From: Lytechinus variegatus
Lineage: Eukaryota > Echinodermata > Echinoidea > Temnopleuroida > Toxopneustidae
NCBI RefSeq assembly: GCF_018143015.1
Contig: NC_054742.1
Coordinates: 57,669,195 to 57,733,194, forward strand
DNA length: 64,000 nt
Direction of reading: 5' to 3'
Positions 1-14,100 of this stretch are shown piece after piece (the first letter of the stretch is position 1; the number at the start of each line of letters is the position of its first letter). The notes under the pieces were generated by a model. That model ran no database searches. It was not told the origin of the DNA and saw only the letters and a program-made list of their open reading frames with translations. The position numbers were made by a program, and so were the translations under genes.

Positions 1-761
1 TATTTCACCTCTTTGAATGCTAAATATTTTGCATCATAAAAGGTGCAAAGTTGCCTTTAAAATGCAAACTTTTTTTTATTTCTTAGTATGCACCATATAT
101 TTTATACAACGGACAAGTTTACTCACAAGTCAAGTACCAACTGTTAACGCAGCATATAACATTTAATCGCCTCTAAAATATGTAAGTGTGTGCTTGCTAT
201 ATACAGCTATAAGATAAGAACACCATGGGTGCATTAATTGAGTTTACGCACATTTCGATCTTAAAACTGAAAATATCACAAGCAATCATGCAGAATAGGC
301 ACATATCGATTCACAATTTTTTACATCAAAAATTATTTCAAAATAAAATGATAACAGTACCTGAAGGATAGATAGAAAAGACAGAGAAGAAGAATACGAT
401 GAGGAAGAAGGAGAAGAAGAAAATAAATAGAAGAAGAAGGAGGAGGAGGAGAAGAGGAATGGGAAGGAAGAGGAGGAATGAAAATCGAAAAAGGTGAACA
501 ATACGAGGAAGAAGAAAGGAAAAAAATATCGGTGTACATTTTGTGAATAAATTCTCCTTTTTAAACAATATTTCAACCCCTTTCTCAACTTTTATCAATA
601 ATTTCTGCAGTAACACAATCCTTATTTCGAAAACAGTCTCGACAATCGTAATATGTGAAAAAAGGCGTCCAAGGTATGTGACATACGAATAATATCTTAA
701 CATAATAAATAATTATTTACAAATACTTAAAGGTAGATCATTGAGAATGATCCGGGTAGTT
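1..761 (-). other. 3' UTR / downstream flank of the minus-strand membrane-protein gene
   Basis: Sequence beyond the stop codon of the membrane-protein gene. It is AT-rich with no credible coding sequence. Read on the minus strand, AATAAA occurs at 75-80 and ATTAAA at 163-168; either could be the poly(A) signal, but the true 3' end cannot be fixed. A purine-rich run occupies 362-530 and would be a pyrimidine tract in the transcript. The open frames here come only from that low-complexity run. Confidence 0.45.
362..530. repeat. Purine-rich low-complexity tract (GAA/GGA)n
   Basis: An almost uninterrupted run of A and G dominated by GAA and GGA triplets on the plus strand. Translating either strand gives homopolymeric Ser/Phe/Leu-rich or Glu/Lys/Arg-rich frames that are composition artefacts. 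Confidence 0.85.
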
Positions 762-2146
762 TTAAGCCATGATATCGGGACCAGCCGGATGATACATGTA
801 TTCTCCATTCTCCATCTCATCATCTTCATCGTTCAAATTGTCATAACTGTCATCGTTCCGTCTTAGTTTTAGAGCAGCGTATTGGTTTCCTCCGACAGTT
901 CTTGATGGTTGTTTCTTCTCCGAGAGATTGTTATTGTCACTTCCGTAGATGTATGCCTTATCTTGGCTGTTATGGTGCACATGGCCGTTACTTGGTGCGT
1001 CTGGTGAGTGCATCCCACTCCTGCCACCGCTTAGTCTTCCATTCTCCTTTGAAGACCGTTTGGAATCCTTTGGCCTAAGATATGAATCGCTATCTAACGC
1101 CTCATCTGTGGCTGGATGGTCATCGAAATCTAGGTACTCTGGGTGGAGGGATGTAAGTGGTTGGTACTCCGACGGTGACTGGGGGACTTTCGGACCACTC
1201 AGTCGAGATTCATAAACAGGATCGTATCGTTCATCCATTGTGTTACCATGTGATGGTGATCGATGTGAACCAGACTCGGATGCTGCACGTCCGCTCCCTC
1301 GGCTGCCCCGTGTCTTTGACTGAGGAAGAACCCTCTCATCGTCCTCATTGGGTAGCTGGTAGGTTTCTCTTTTACTATAACCTCCAATCGAGCTGGCTGG
1401 ACTCCTCTCAAGCAGATGATAAACTGGTGCATTCTCATCGCCACTATCGGTATCAGCTTGCAGAGTAGACGGCGCCTGTCCTCCATCGGTCATATCCGGC
1501 AAGGACCTCCACCTGCGCACGCTTTCTGGTGATCTTCTTGGCCTCGACTGATACTGTCCGTACACAGGAACAGGCGTAAACGCAGCTGAATCGTGCTTTC
1601 TCGAGCGAGGCACACCCCTATGTCCACCGCCCCTGGTTAAACGATTGTAATCCTCACCAAGCGTCGAACTTCGACCTCTCCCAGATTGGTTCGGGACAAA
1701 CCGCCTGTTGTTGCCATCTTTCAAGGCCTGACGAGCCTTGATTCTATCGAGAACCCGTTCCACATCGGCACTGTTTGCATGAGTATCGCCCGTGTTGCTC
1801 CTATACCGGTGAGGTTTTTGAGGAGTTCTGTGCTGATTTTCAGGATCTGAGATGGATGGTGCTACCTTGAGATGCATGTAAGGTAACCCTTGTGGTTCAG
1901 TCTCGGGTAGGTACTTGGTGTATCCGTAAGCATCCTGGGGAGCAGAACGGCCATCGGTCATATCAGCTAATGCTGGATTGACCCCCGGTAGAAGGCTCAT
2001 CTGACGTACTGGTGGATTAGGTGGGTCACCAAGAAGTGCAATGTCGGATACTGACCGATGCATAGTGCCAGGATTAAGTGAGTTGATTGCAGACAGGCTC
2101 TCGCTTCGATATAACCCGTTTGGATACGCGCCACCTCTGCCAGGAC
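762..2146 (-). CDS. Membrane-protein exon 7: cytoplasmic tail and stop
   Basis: The last coding exon has 1385 nt with an acceptor ...TTTCCCTAG at 2147-2155 and TAA at 764-762. It encodes residues 250-710, rich in Ser, Pro, Arg and Asp and predicted disordered. Two related segments contain DMTDGRSAP (starting about residue 311) and DMTDGGQAP (about residue 466). The last 45 residues hold Y672, Y684 (YDNL), Y699 and Y701 in an acidic context. Its codon use and GC content are clearly above those of the surrounding intronic DNA, which supports real coding. Confidence 0.92.
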
Positions 2147-5100
2147 CTAGGGAAACGGTTAAACGATAGAGAAAAATTGAATTATCTTAACCATGGACTA
2201 CTAGGTAGGCCCATGTCTTAACCTACCAAATACCTTGCTTTCAAATCGTCATCAGTCTATCCTAAATAGCTTTAGCATTTGCCTTGGCATCAATAAGTGA
2301 CAAAAAAATTTTATGACAACCGAACCAAGGAATATTTTCAATAAAGATTCATTCTGTGAAACGAACAAAACAATGTTGAAAAATGATTGATGAATCATGA
2401 GTACTATGACTTAACAGTATCATTAATACGCATTAATTATTGTTCTTTTTATCTGCTGCTAAAATTTTACTTTTCTAAAAAAAAGGAATATCGATCATTT
2501 CACATGCTCCTCCATAATTCAACATTTTATAATCCGCAATTGATAACTGACATACAAACTTCATCTGTAATAAAAGTCATTAACTTACTTGAAGTCATTT
2601 GTATTTCTTCTACCGTTGCATACTCTTGGGTATGGAGGGATGGCAGGTGACCTCTGAAATAAGAAATTCAAGACCATTCAGTATTCAAAAGATAACATTT
2701 AAGGAAGTTGACCAAAGTACTAAGCAGTAAAGAGAGTGCACAAAAATCCATCGCGCCTCTGGAAAATTTCGTCAAGAGGAACAAAATTTTCTGACAATTT
2801 CTTTGACTCTCACTCTAGGTTGGGCTTTTTCCTCTAACACGGGGACTTGGACAATCAAGCCCCCCCCCTCGGTACGCTAGAAGTGGATCACGCTAATGCT
2901 TTAAAGAACCGATCGTCATCTTTGACGAGAAGTCAAGAGCCGTCCAGAATACTGGTAGCCTGTCAAAATTTCATAATCTTAAGATTTATTACCAAACAGT
3001 TGACTACTCTGCGCGAGCTATAAACGTAAAATAGATTTGTCAAATAAAGGCATGTACTAACATACCAGAGCACAAGATAGGATTAATATCTTTGAACGAT
3101 ATCAAATTTGCTTCTTGAACTTTTCGTACTTTCTTCAAATTCATCTACGTGGATATTCATTGATGACTTAACGGAATTGTTTAAACTACATACGCTTGAA
3201 TCAATTTCATACTACCTGCCTTTGCCAGCACATTTCTGACATAAATAATCATAACCTTGATTCAGTAATCCAGACTTAATTTGAAATGTGTTTTTTTTTT
3301 CTTACCTGGGGGGAAGTTTTGGACCACGATCCTTGTTCCTGTTTCTCCTTAAACAATACACAAAGAATGCGATGATGCAGATGAGAAGAATAACGGAGGC
3401 GACGCCCACGGCAATACCCAGTGTTCGCATTTCAGAGGCAGTCAAACCAGAATCTGTAAAAAGATAAAGAATTACGAGGAACTTTGGTTTTGAATTGAAT
3501 TGAATTTATTTAGACAAGTATAAAATAGCATGTCTCGGGGAGAGAATGAGGTTAAATAACCCGTACAGGGTTGCTCCCCGGAAAAACTATGCAAAAATGT
3601 TTATAACATAGACATCAAAAATACATAATATACAATAATAAACATAAGTAAAACACTATGATTAAACAGTAAAAGCATACATAGGATACGTTCTGCCTCC
3701 CCCTAGCCCTACCACCTTGCTTCTTGGGGAAATTTTCAAATTCATTTTTTCGCATCCATTGAAAGAGGTTAAATGTTAAAAGTATCTGTATAGTAGGGTG
3801 CCTTTGGATTAAGAAAACAAAAACAAAATAAGAAAATAGCGATGTAAATCATAAATATTAAAAAATTGTAAGCGTCTGAAACAATGTTCTGTATGGGAAA
3901 TGTGTGTTGAATTAGTGATAATTCTCTTTGTACGTTTTGGCAATATAAATGATTTTTGTTATAAAGGAGATGATGTGCTTCCCCCTATTACATTACAGTG
4001 TGTAATTAAGACAAGGCAAGATCATATGGTGACGAGATGATTTTCAAGTCTACTCATGCTTGATATTTTTATAAATGTCATTTATATTGTCTTTCCGGAT
4101 AAGTTTAACATGACCCTGAACACCAAGGAATGTTAAACAAGTTTCCTTGTAACTTTGTTAAGTGTCACCTACATTGTCTTTCCGTAGGTTAATGTCAATC
4201 TTAACACCAAGGAATTCTAAAGAAGTTTCCGTGTTTATCACGTTGTTATTGATGGGAAAACTAAATCCTCGTTATTATTGTTTTCATAAATGATATAATT
4301 AGTTTTTGTTTTCAAGATTTATCAATAATGTGTCGACAAGAAATAAGAAATGTACTTAAGTTATTATTCTTACGCACGTTTTAAAATACCTTTTTGAAAA
4401 GCCATACACCATTTTCCCCCCAAAAAAGAAACTGCATCATTTTGAGTAAAATTATATTTTTAATTTTCTTTCTTCTGTGTAAAAATGGATATTTTTTTAT
4501 AAAAATATGGTGATGGCAAGGGATCCGTGGAGATCCGCGCGAATCCGCTGGAAATTTGAAAGTTATTTTGGACGGTGCACGCAGAGCACTGTGTGACTGA
4601 GCCTTAAGCACGTTTTAGTTTTCGCATTTAGTAAGCGTCATAATTTTTTTCGTTGTCAGCCCTTGGTTCCTCTTTCTCAGAGGGGGGGGGGGGGGGTCTA
4701 GCGGGATATAAAATACAAATCAGTGTTCATCCTAGACCCTGGTAGCATCTTCCAAATGTATTTATGTTTAATATTGCACATCATGCTGGCTAAGCTATCA
4801 CATCTCAAGCTAATACGATAACGTAGATGACGGGCACAACTTAAGTATGCCCAAAATTACTCGCAAGGTATAAACGCATTGTTATGAACATGATCATGAA
4901 AAGAGGTTAAATAACCAGATCCGGTGGATCTAGGAGATAGCAAATTCCAAAGACCTGTGCTTACCCGACTTTTCCGTTGGCTGCGGACTCTCTATTGGAA
5001 TATCAATCAACCGACCAGTCGTCATCGGAGTCCTATGAAAAATTGACAATGAATAGAAAGAAGATAGTATCTGTTATTATAGAATTGGAAAGGGGTAAAT

Positions 5101-8100
5101 GGTATTTATTCATTATATTTTAAGATGTGACTTTGTGGGAAGAAAATGTGGCAACTGCATGGTTTGAAGAGACACGAAAACGAAAATGAAAAGATTTCAG
5201 TCTGTTGGTTGTAGAACCATCTTGCGAGGACTAGGTGGCAAACAGGATGACGATTTTATGGCATATTATCCCTGATAGAAAGAATATTCATTGTGTTCAG
5301 GGTGTGGACTATGCGATAATGTCATTCACATTGTTGAAGTGTTGACCTATGGAAATAAAGTTCACACTGGACACCTCGACACAGTGTGAGTTTTAGTGGA
5401 CTATAATATGGAAACGTGATTAATGATGAAATTGAAAAAAAAAGTATAATAGTGATTCCCCTTTGTGTTCTGTGAACTCTTGTGGTATTTTATTTTTTTC
5501 AACAAGGAATACGAAAGATCTTTTTTTTAAATCTAATATGATTAAAAGCGATCGTTAAAGGTCAAGTCCACCTCAGAAAAATGTTGATTTGAATCAATTG
5601 AGAAAAATCAGACAAGCACAATGCTGAAAATTTCATCAAAATCGGATGAGAAAGTTATGACATTTCAAACTTTCGCTTATTTTTTTTTAAAAAAATTAAT
5701 AAAAGACGAGCCAGTTACATCCAAATGAGAGAGTCGATGATGTCACTCACTCACTATTTATTTTGTTTTTTATTGTTTGAATTATACAATATTTCAATTT
5801 TTACGAATTTGACGATTAGGACCTCCTTGCCTAGAACACAAAATGTTAAAATAATGGAATTCCATGTGTTCAGGGAGGAATGAAACTTCATTTCACATGA
5901 CAATGACGAGAAAATAAAATATTTCATAGTTCATATAATAAAATACAAAAGAAATAGTGAGTGAGTGATGTCATCAGTTCCTCATTTGCATACTGACCGA
6001 GATGTGCATATAACTGTTTTGTTAAATGAAGCGAAACTTTAAAATGTCATGACTTTCTTATTTTACATCCGATTTTGATGAAATTTTCAGTGTTATGCTT
6101 GTTGAATTTTTCTCTTTTTATTCAGATCAAGTTTTTTGGGGGGTGGACTTGTCCTTTAAGGAGATGCATAGAAGGAGGCATCCTTACGTCATTGGAGGAG
6201 CTGGCGTAGGCGTTGGCGGTAAGGTTAATCCACACTGTGGGTTGCACTGTGGTGCGCAGAACTCGCTCAGCAACACGTAGCTGTCAGGTTGGGCAGAGTC
6301 CCAAGCGCGGAGAGCGTAGTGTGTACCGTTCGTCTCGTTCTTGAAGTAGATGAGGGGATTTATCCTCGAATGCTCGCAATTTCTCAGGTTTATACCGGGG
6401 TCCAGAGCTATTACTGCTCTTTCCGGGTCGTTGGGACACGTTCCAAAGCCTGCATAAACAATTATGTAAAAGAAAAAAATGTAAAAAAATATCAAAAGTC
6501 AAAGCTCAAGTCTTGTTCCGATAGAGCATTGAGAGCGTCGATGTATAACAACCTATTGTCATTCTCCATTTTCTATTTAAATAGAACTTATGAAAATGAG
6601 AGTATGATATTTTTCCCCTTAAACTCGCCTTGAATAACTTGCTAATTTTAGTTGAAAACGGTGCGGTAAAACCTTTTGCGCGGCGGCGTCGTCACGAAAT
6701 CTTTCGAGAGTGGGGGTCAATTTGCCCCCCCTTAAATAGTATATACTACAACAACCATAAACGTAATCAGCTCCAGACCGGAAGTACTCGAACTGGACCT
6801 TGATACAGTAACATTTTGATCATGTGGTCGTATATACCCAGTATCCTCTCTGAGCACAAGCCCCCCAAAATATTGTATTTTTGCAACCCCTTCCCATGCA
6901 GTGAAAACACACCTTGAAAAAAGAACTCTACGTCTATTCACATAATATATTTGTGGGAAATGTCTTTATTCACAGTTTCACACGTTGTACAATATACCAT
7001 CATTTGACCATCCACGGGGATAAAAGAAGATGCAGTACTGACATGATTTGCACTACGACCTAATCAAACTCAAACCTATATACATACTTCATTAGGTATT
7101 GCGACTTACCGTGAAATTTCTTAAGTGAACAGAAGTTGTTGAAGAGCGATGTTCCAAAAGCGGAAATGTCGATTTGAGCCCCTGTACACTCACACCAACC
7201 AACGCAGGATACACTGTTAAAAGACAATGTGAAGATGAACATATATCATTTGAGAAATATTATCAAGTGGTTTTAAATGTAGATTTAAACTGACACGGCT
7301 CCTTGATCTTTGATGTATCAGATACTGAATTTTTTTTTTAGGAAGCCAGAAAAACTCAGTGAGCGGACTTTTTTCTCTGCATTGCCCGTCATACTACTTC
7401 TACTACTACTGCTGCTGCCGATGATGATGAGGTGGTTATGGTGATTATTTTGTTGATAATAATAATAATAGTAATAAAATGTATCAACAATAATAATAAG
7501 GTATCTGATAGAGAAGCTTTTTTTCGTAACAAGAATAATAGACAAAGTGAAAATCCATTAATTTTTTGTATTTGAACCTAATGCTCACTATGTTCGTGAA
7601 CTCTAATTGAATGACTCACGTCTCTCGCTCTCACTGACATGATATAAAGCACTTCTCAAGCAACACGCATAAGAAATAAATCAACACAACAATCGGTGAT
7701 TTGATATTGATTGTTCCCGTAATCGGCACTATTAATATCGTATTGATTCAAAAGTCCCAGCTGGCCATTTTAATTGATTCTATCATCTTGTGTCATTATG
7801 GGTGTTACACTCGGTGACAATGACCTCATACGGTCGTTCACCCATGATGTACTGCGCTTCATCGCTTGGTATAGGTGTGTGTGGGTGTTTGTGTGTGTGT
7901 GTCTCTCTGTCTGTCCGTATGTGTATGGGGGTGCGCGTGAGGGTTTGTATATATTGTGTGAGAGAAGAGAGGGATGAGAGAGGGAGAGGGAGAGGACGGG
8001 GTGGAGAGAGAGACACACACAAATACAGACTATATATGTTTCATGACTGCCTGTAAACTCTGACATCGAATATAAAAGAATGATGTTAATAGCCAGAAAA

Positions 8101-11100
8101 TTACTACCAGCAACTAGAAATGAAACATTATCCAGAAGAAAACCTTCACATGAACATCATAACATGAACCGTTCAGAGAAATCCCCTATATGCAATGAAT
8201 TCTAGATATAAATAACTAATTGTAGTTTCATTCGCTTTTGTGAATTATCAGCACCATCTCCAGGGGAGGGAAATCATGATAATAGAGCAATATAAGGAAC
8301 ATACTCTGCCAACGACCCTCGATTCTGAGAATTAAAGAGGCGAGTGAATGCACCAAAATAATGGATGAAAATAGAACACGTTCCAAAGCAATATCGACAA
8401 TGAGAGAGAATGGAAAGAGGGAGGTGGAACGTGGTGAGAGGGAGAGAGAGAGATGGGGGGGGGGGGCGAAAAGAGAAAGAAGAAAAAATAACGAACGAGA
8501 AGGCTGTAAAAACAAAATTCAACCATGACAGATGGTCAGATAATGGAAAAATAATATTGTTTTGATATAAACTTAGAGAGACAGGGAGAGAGATGATGGA
8601 AGAGGCATATTTTATGTACATTTTTAGGAAAGGGTTACATAGATGGAACTATGGGTGAAAGCGAAGAGAGAGAGAAAAAAAATGGAAGATGCATGTTTTG
8701 AAAGAGATGGATAAGAATATAGTTTGAGAGAGAAATATGTAAAGAGAGAGAGAAAAAAAGACAGAGGGACAGATAGGGAGAGAGAGGGGGGGGGGGGTGA
8801 GAGTTGGGTGGGGAGATTTTATAGATGGGTAAGTGTATGCGAGACCTGAGCTGCCTGTGCTTCCCGACGAGTCCTCCACGTTTCCAGGAATTCTGACAAT
8901 AGGCTCCTCCCGCTGTCTTGAATAATTTGAATTTGATTATACTCTCATCGTGCGTTCAACTTGAAATCGATTTTCCCGCCCATCTACATAACAAGCTCGT
9001 ATGATAAGGGAGACAGGAGTAGAGAGGTAATCGCATTGGCTTTAGACCAACTTTACAATAAATTCGCAATAAAACAACAATTTATAGCCATCATCGTGTA
9101 AGCTGGAAATTAAAACTTTAGCAATAGATCTCATTAATCCTGTCAGAAATAGTAACAAAATGTAGGACGTGAAGTAATAATCATGTTTTGACACTGTATT
9201 GAAGATGAAAAATTCCCATGGAGCGTGCCTAGTTACAGACGATTAATGTGCGTGATGATGAGTCATACCTGACAAACAATAATTGGCGCGAAAAGCAGAA
9301 GTCATGCGGACACAGATTCGATGATAGGGAAGATATACAGGATGCAATGTGGCGTCATCGTCGCATACAATCCGCGCCTATTTTTGCTCATCATGATTAT
9401 TCAAAACCTTCACATCAGCAATTCGTTTCAGGGCTGGGAAATACTCATTTGTATTTTTTTTTCATTTATTCATTACATTCGTCATATTGTTTAATGAATC
9501 TAGAGAATGTGGAGATTTTGTATTTTATAAAATATCCCTCCTCGTTCTGGTTATCTTAATTCCCTTTTATAAATACTTGTAAAATATAGGTGCAATCACC
9601 CCCTGTTCCCTGTGCCCCGATCCTGGATGCATTTTATACCCCCACATCAACTTACTAAACAACGCGGTTTCATCATGCCCATTAATACTGCACTGCTGAA
9701 CAAGTATCGAATACAATAGCCTTGAATTAATCTAATATAATCGTCTCTCGCTATTCATGTTGCTATAACAGCATACCCTATGAAAGAGTATATATCAAGG
9801 GAAATGTGCACTTAATATTCTATCCAGCGAAGTGAATGAGGTTAAGTGACTTAGAATGTATGCCACTTCGCGGCGCCATTATCCATCTACCCCTGATGTA
9901 GACACACTGAGTAATCTAATGAATACCACGGAAGCAAGGTGTGGACTTCCAATCACATTGATTAATAAGCATTAAATCTCTAATGGGAAAAGTGTATTCA
10001 AATTCAACCCTGGAGAATTTGGATGACACATAATCATGTATGAATGAGAAGACAGCATCCCGTTGCCATGGTTACACGTATTGGGATGAAGATTGATGAT
10101 ATGTGTCTCAGACGTGGTGACATTGGACCATTGTGGGAATTTTGATGAACTCATCAACGTCATCAATTGTCCGTTCCGATGAGCCAAATACATACATTGC
10201 GTGATTATCATCCCCAAATAAAACACATGGATTCGGACATGGTGTCTCATGGGTGAGACCACTCGTCGTTATCATTAATTTTTCCAAGCAATCACAACGA
10301 AGGGGAAGGATAAAATGAAAAGGAAAATGGAAGTAGAGGGAATGAGATGGAAAGAAAAGGTGTTGAATTAACCTTCAGGAATTTCACGCTAGTCAGATTA
10401 CATCAGACCCACAACTAACCAGTAAGGTCATGCCTACAGGCATCTATGCAAATCATCTCACCCTCCCCACACACACCTTCATCTCTTGTTTCTATATAGG
10501 TCACACATCGTAGGGTTGAACTACATTTGCTATTTTTCTGTGTCACTTTAAAGGGGTCAACCCTTCTAATGGAAAAATCCTCAAGTGCTTGTACCTGACT
10601 ACCTCCGGGCGTTGTCTTCCTTTTGTACCCCACACCAAATTTAGACAATTCAATAAACCAATCAAATATCAGCTTTCATCATGCACATAGTTGGTTAGAG
10701 GAAGGTTGAAAAAACGGTTAACTTAAATATTATACGACTAGCTACACACTGACTGGTTACAGCTGGCTAGAATTGCTTCAATTACCAACCCACATTTTGA
10801 GTGTGTGTATGTATGAAGTGATGATGGCGCCATCTTTAGCAGCGAGGTATAGCTGGAGGGGAACATGCAAATAAAAATACACGAGAATGAAGAAAGAGGT
10901 CGAGTTAGAGATAGAGAAGGACATATTGGGAGAGCGGGAAGGGTACGGCAAGAGGGCCAGGATGTTTAAAGCGGTATGAGACAAAATGTTGATAAGTGAA
11001 TTTGAGAGACTTGGAATAGTTTTTGTTTTCGTGCGAGAATCCGAGATAAACTTAGTGCGACAGTAAGTTTTAATACCTCGCAATACCATGAACCGTTCAA

Positions 11101-14100
11101 CAATGGCATGATTAAAACAAATCCGACAATTATTTTCTTCCCATAATTCTATACACATTTGATTGGGACATTCGTCGTACAGCGGCTGTTAACCTAACAT
11201 GGCCTAATCTCCAGAAGTATTCTTGGAATACACAAAAGAATTCAAGTCCCATCAGAATGCATCATGGAACATTATAATTTGTATGCAGATTATACATGAA
11301 CCGATCAATAATTCATGACAAGGTTCATTTGGTACCCAATGTACGATACAGGTGATCAGCTAGTAAGTCCATGTCTGAACTATGTGCAATCAAAGAGTTC
11401 TGTGAATAAGGTAGTCGGACAACAAAAGTGCATCTATACATAAGATGTTTTTATTTTGATTTTGAGTTTGCGAGGAAATCATACGCCGGATGTAGGTTGG
11501 GATTCTTCTATCAGGATCAGTTGTGGGATATTTCAATCATAGAGATTTATAATTTAATTTACTTCATTTGACATCAATCACGATTATGAGAACAGACGTC
11601 GTTAGTTTCTGAAATGCATATATTAAAAAAAAAACCCTCTCCAACTTTCTTTTTCTATTCATTATCTAGTTGACTTCAATTGACATCAATCACGATATTA
11701 TGAGAATGGACTTCGTTAATTTCTGAAAGACATAATAAGTACACTGCAACTTTCTGTTTTTATCCATTCTGCACTTTGTAAACTGGAAACTATCGTATAT
11801 CATATCTTTTAAGGGGTATTCATGGCTTTTTTGTATTCCGAATGGTTGAATGCCCTTTCAAATATCTTTCCGTAATTTTCAGATGCAGTACAGAAAAGAA
11901 AATTACATTTAGTAAAAGCCCCATGTTACTTCCGGATTAAATGGGCCAATATTCTTTTGTACTTCTGTAGGTAACAAACGGGACTGCAAGGGCTTGAGTA
12001 TTTTTTTCTAGCCCCCACCCCCTCTCTTATTCAACTACATGTTTTACGTGTATTTTCCTCTTGTAACTCCTATGGCTCCACCAATGAACGTGTAACCATA
12101 TGGCAGCAATCAAAATAATGGAAGTGCCACTTGTATCGACAGAACCATGCTTTTCCTGTAGGTACAATATGGTCCTCGTAGCAGGAAGGAAAAATCGAAT
12201 TTTGGTCCCTGGCTGTTTCGTATATACATGGATAAGGCAACAAGTGGTGGGAAAACCGAAGAACCAAAATGATATAATAACCCGGTTATTAATAAAGTTT
12301 ATACGGTTAGGTAAAATGTGTTACACTGATTTATCATGATTTTCGTTGACAGATTGTGGGCCTTTTTCATCAAAAGTGGTTTTGTGACTATTGTCAACCC
12401 CATTTCCCCTCAAAAATAAAAAAAAGTGAAATTACCCCAATGCTCATATGGCTAAGACGAGATGACAGCTATACATCTCTATCAATCTAGCAATCACAAT
12501 GTCATAACCCCCACCACCTCCTATTACTTCTTTTCGACCTTCCAAGATCTGCTTCATTCTAGAGAATGACATGCGTCACTGACGCAACTTTCCTGAACGA
12601 AGGTACCTAAAGCCCTACGACACACAAGTGTTGCTAATTTTAGAGACCATGGCAGTTTTTCACGAAACCGTCACGATGGCCAATTCGGCGACATCCGACT
12701 GAAACAGTTTCTCATGTACCCAAATACAATGCAATGCCGGTGAACTTGAACTCGTGCGACAGTCTTGTGAAAGGGTATACCCTGCATGTAGTCATGATAG
12801 TCATCTGGAGAAAGCGAGCAAGCCTGAATCCCATCAGCCCGACCCCTATTTCTTGGAAGTATCGACGATACCTGCAGCCAGCAGATGCCCAACTGAGTGA
12901 ATAATAACTGGCGGGAACCGCAATGTCGACATTCTCGTCCCAAGTTCATCCATCTTCTGCTCCGCCTTGGTGCTGCAGTCACATCGCCGAAACAGACTCT
13001 ACACCGATCGATGATACGTCATTGAAAATAACGTAACACATTTGACCGGTGAGGAATCTGTTCCGCTGGTGTGACTGGCATGAACATTTTAATCGCTTTA
13101 CCGCGGTTTCACACAAATCGTATTATGATAATGCTGTTATGTGGATGCATGTACCATGTGATTTCCTCTTCCCTTTCCCACAGAACGCCAGCATATTTTT
13201 CTTGAAAGGAGAGGGCACCATTATTTTGAAGTGCAACATTTCACTGAAATTCTCATGTCTTGCTTGCACAGAGTTCACGTTCCATTTGTTGATCAAACAA
13301 TACCGATTCTCGAAACACATGAAAAATTTAAAAAGCAATATGGATGTGTGTATATTAAACTATGATTGAAATTCTGCGAATCTCACTCCCAGAAACATGG
13401 GAGAGATTGGAGGAAATGGTGATTATCAGGTTCAGGGACTAGAAGGACACCCAAGTCATGAGATGGTTATCATAATTATCTGGTCGTGCATAAATGTAGT
13501 TCATATCACAGTGACAATGTCTATTCATTATAAAGCAAAGGTCATTATACGAGGAGCTATAAATGAATCGTGCCTTTTCATGTTTCTCCCTAGCCTCGAC
13601 AGTAACAACCGCCCCCCATCACGATAATCAATCAAAATTAGTTGATATATTTGAAAAAAATACTACTTTCTGATATCACATTGATTTGATTTGAAGCCGC
13701 ATCTTTCCTTATCAGTATTATAATGAATATTTTATCTGCACAATGAAAGCTCTTTCATTATGAATTAAAACGAAATTGAATTAGAGAAATACATCGGGTT
13801 AACTGTTCAGACACGACAGCCATGCTGTGATTTTAAAAAGAGACAACTTGCGTCCTAATCAAAACAGGAGAGCAAATTTAAGCGGCTGACTAATCCCAGA
13901 CCTACATAAGCGCACTTCTCTTACATTTTGAATGTTTCATCCTAGATTAACCTATTTCATCATCACTATCATCATGACCATGATAATGCACTTTGCGACA
14001 TAGCTAAACTCAGTGTGGGTATATTTCCTCTCTTCCGCTTATGCCAGCGTGTAGTATTCACAGATGGGTGAATACAGGTTGCGACCTGTCAAGTCGAGTC

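Larger units (their letters stand above)
2147..4964 (-). other. Introns 6, 5 and 4 of the membrane-protein gene
   Basis: Intron segments 2147-2588, 2654-3305 and 3454-4964 around the two small exons. Apart from the retroposon-like stretch at 3490-3640 and a G13 run near 4681-4696, I see no genes or structured elements. The 76-residue frame at 4381-4611 looks non-coding. Confidence 0.6.

Noticed and set aside
286..703. Three overlapping Ser/Phe/Leu-rich minus-strand frames
   Set aside because: They arise only from the purine-rich low-complexity tract and have no splice or homology support.
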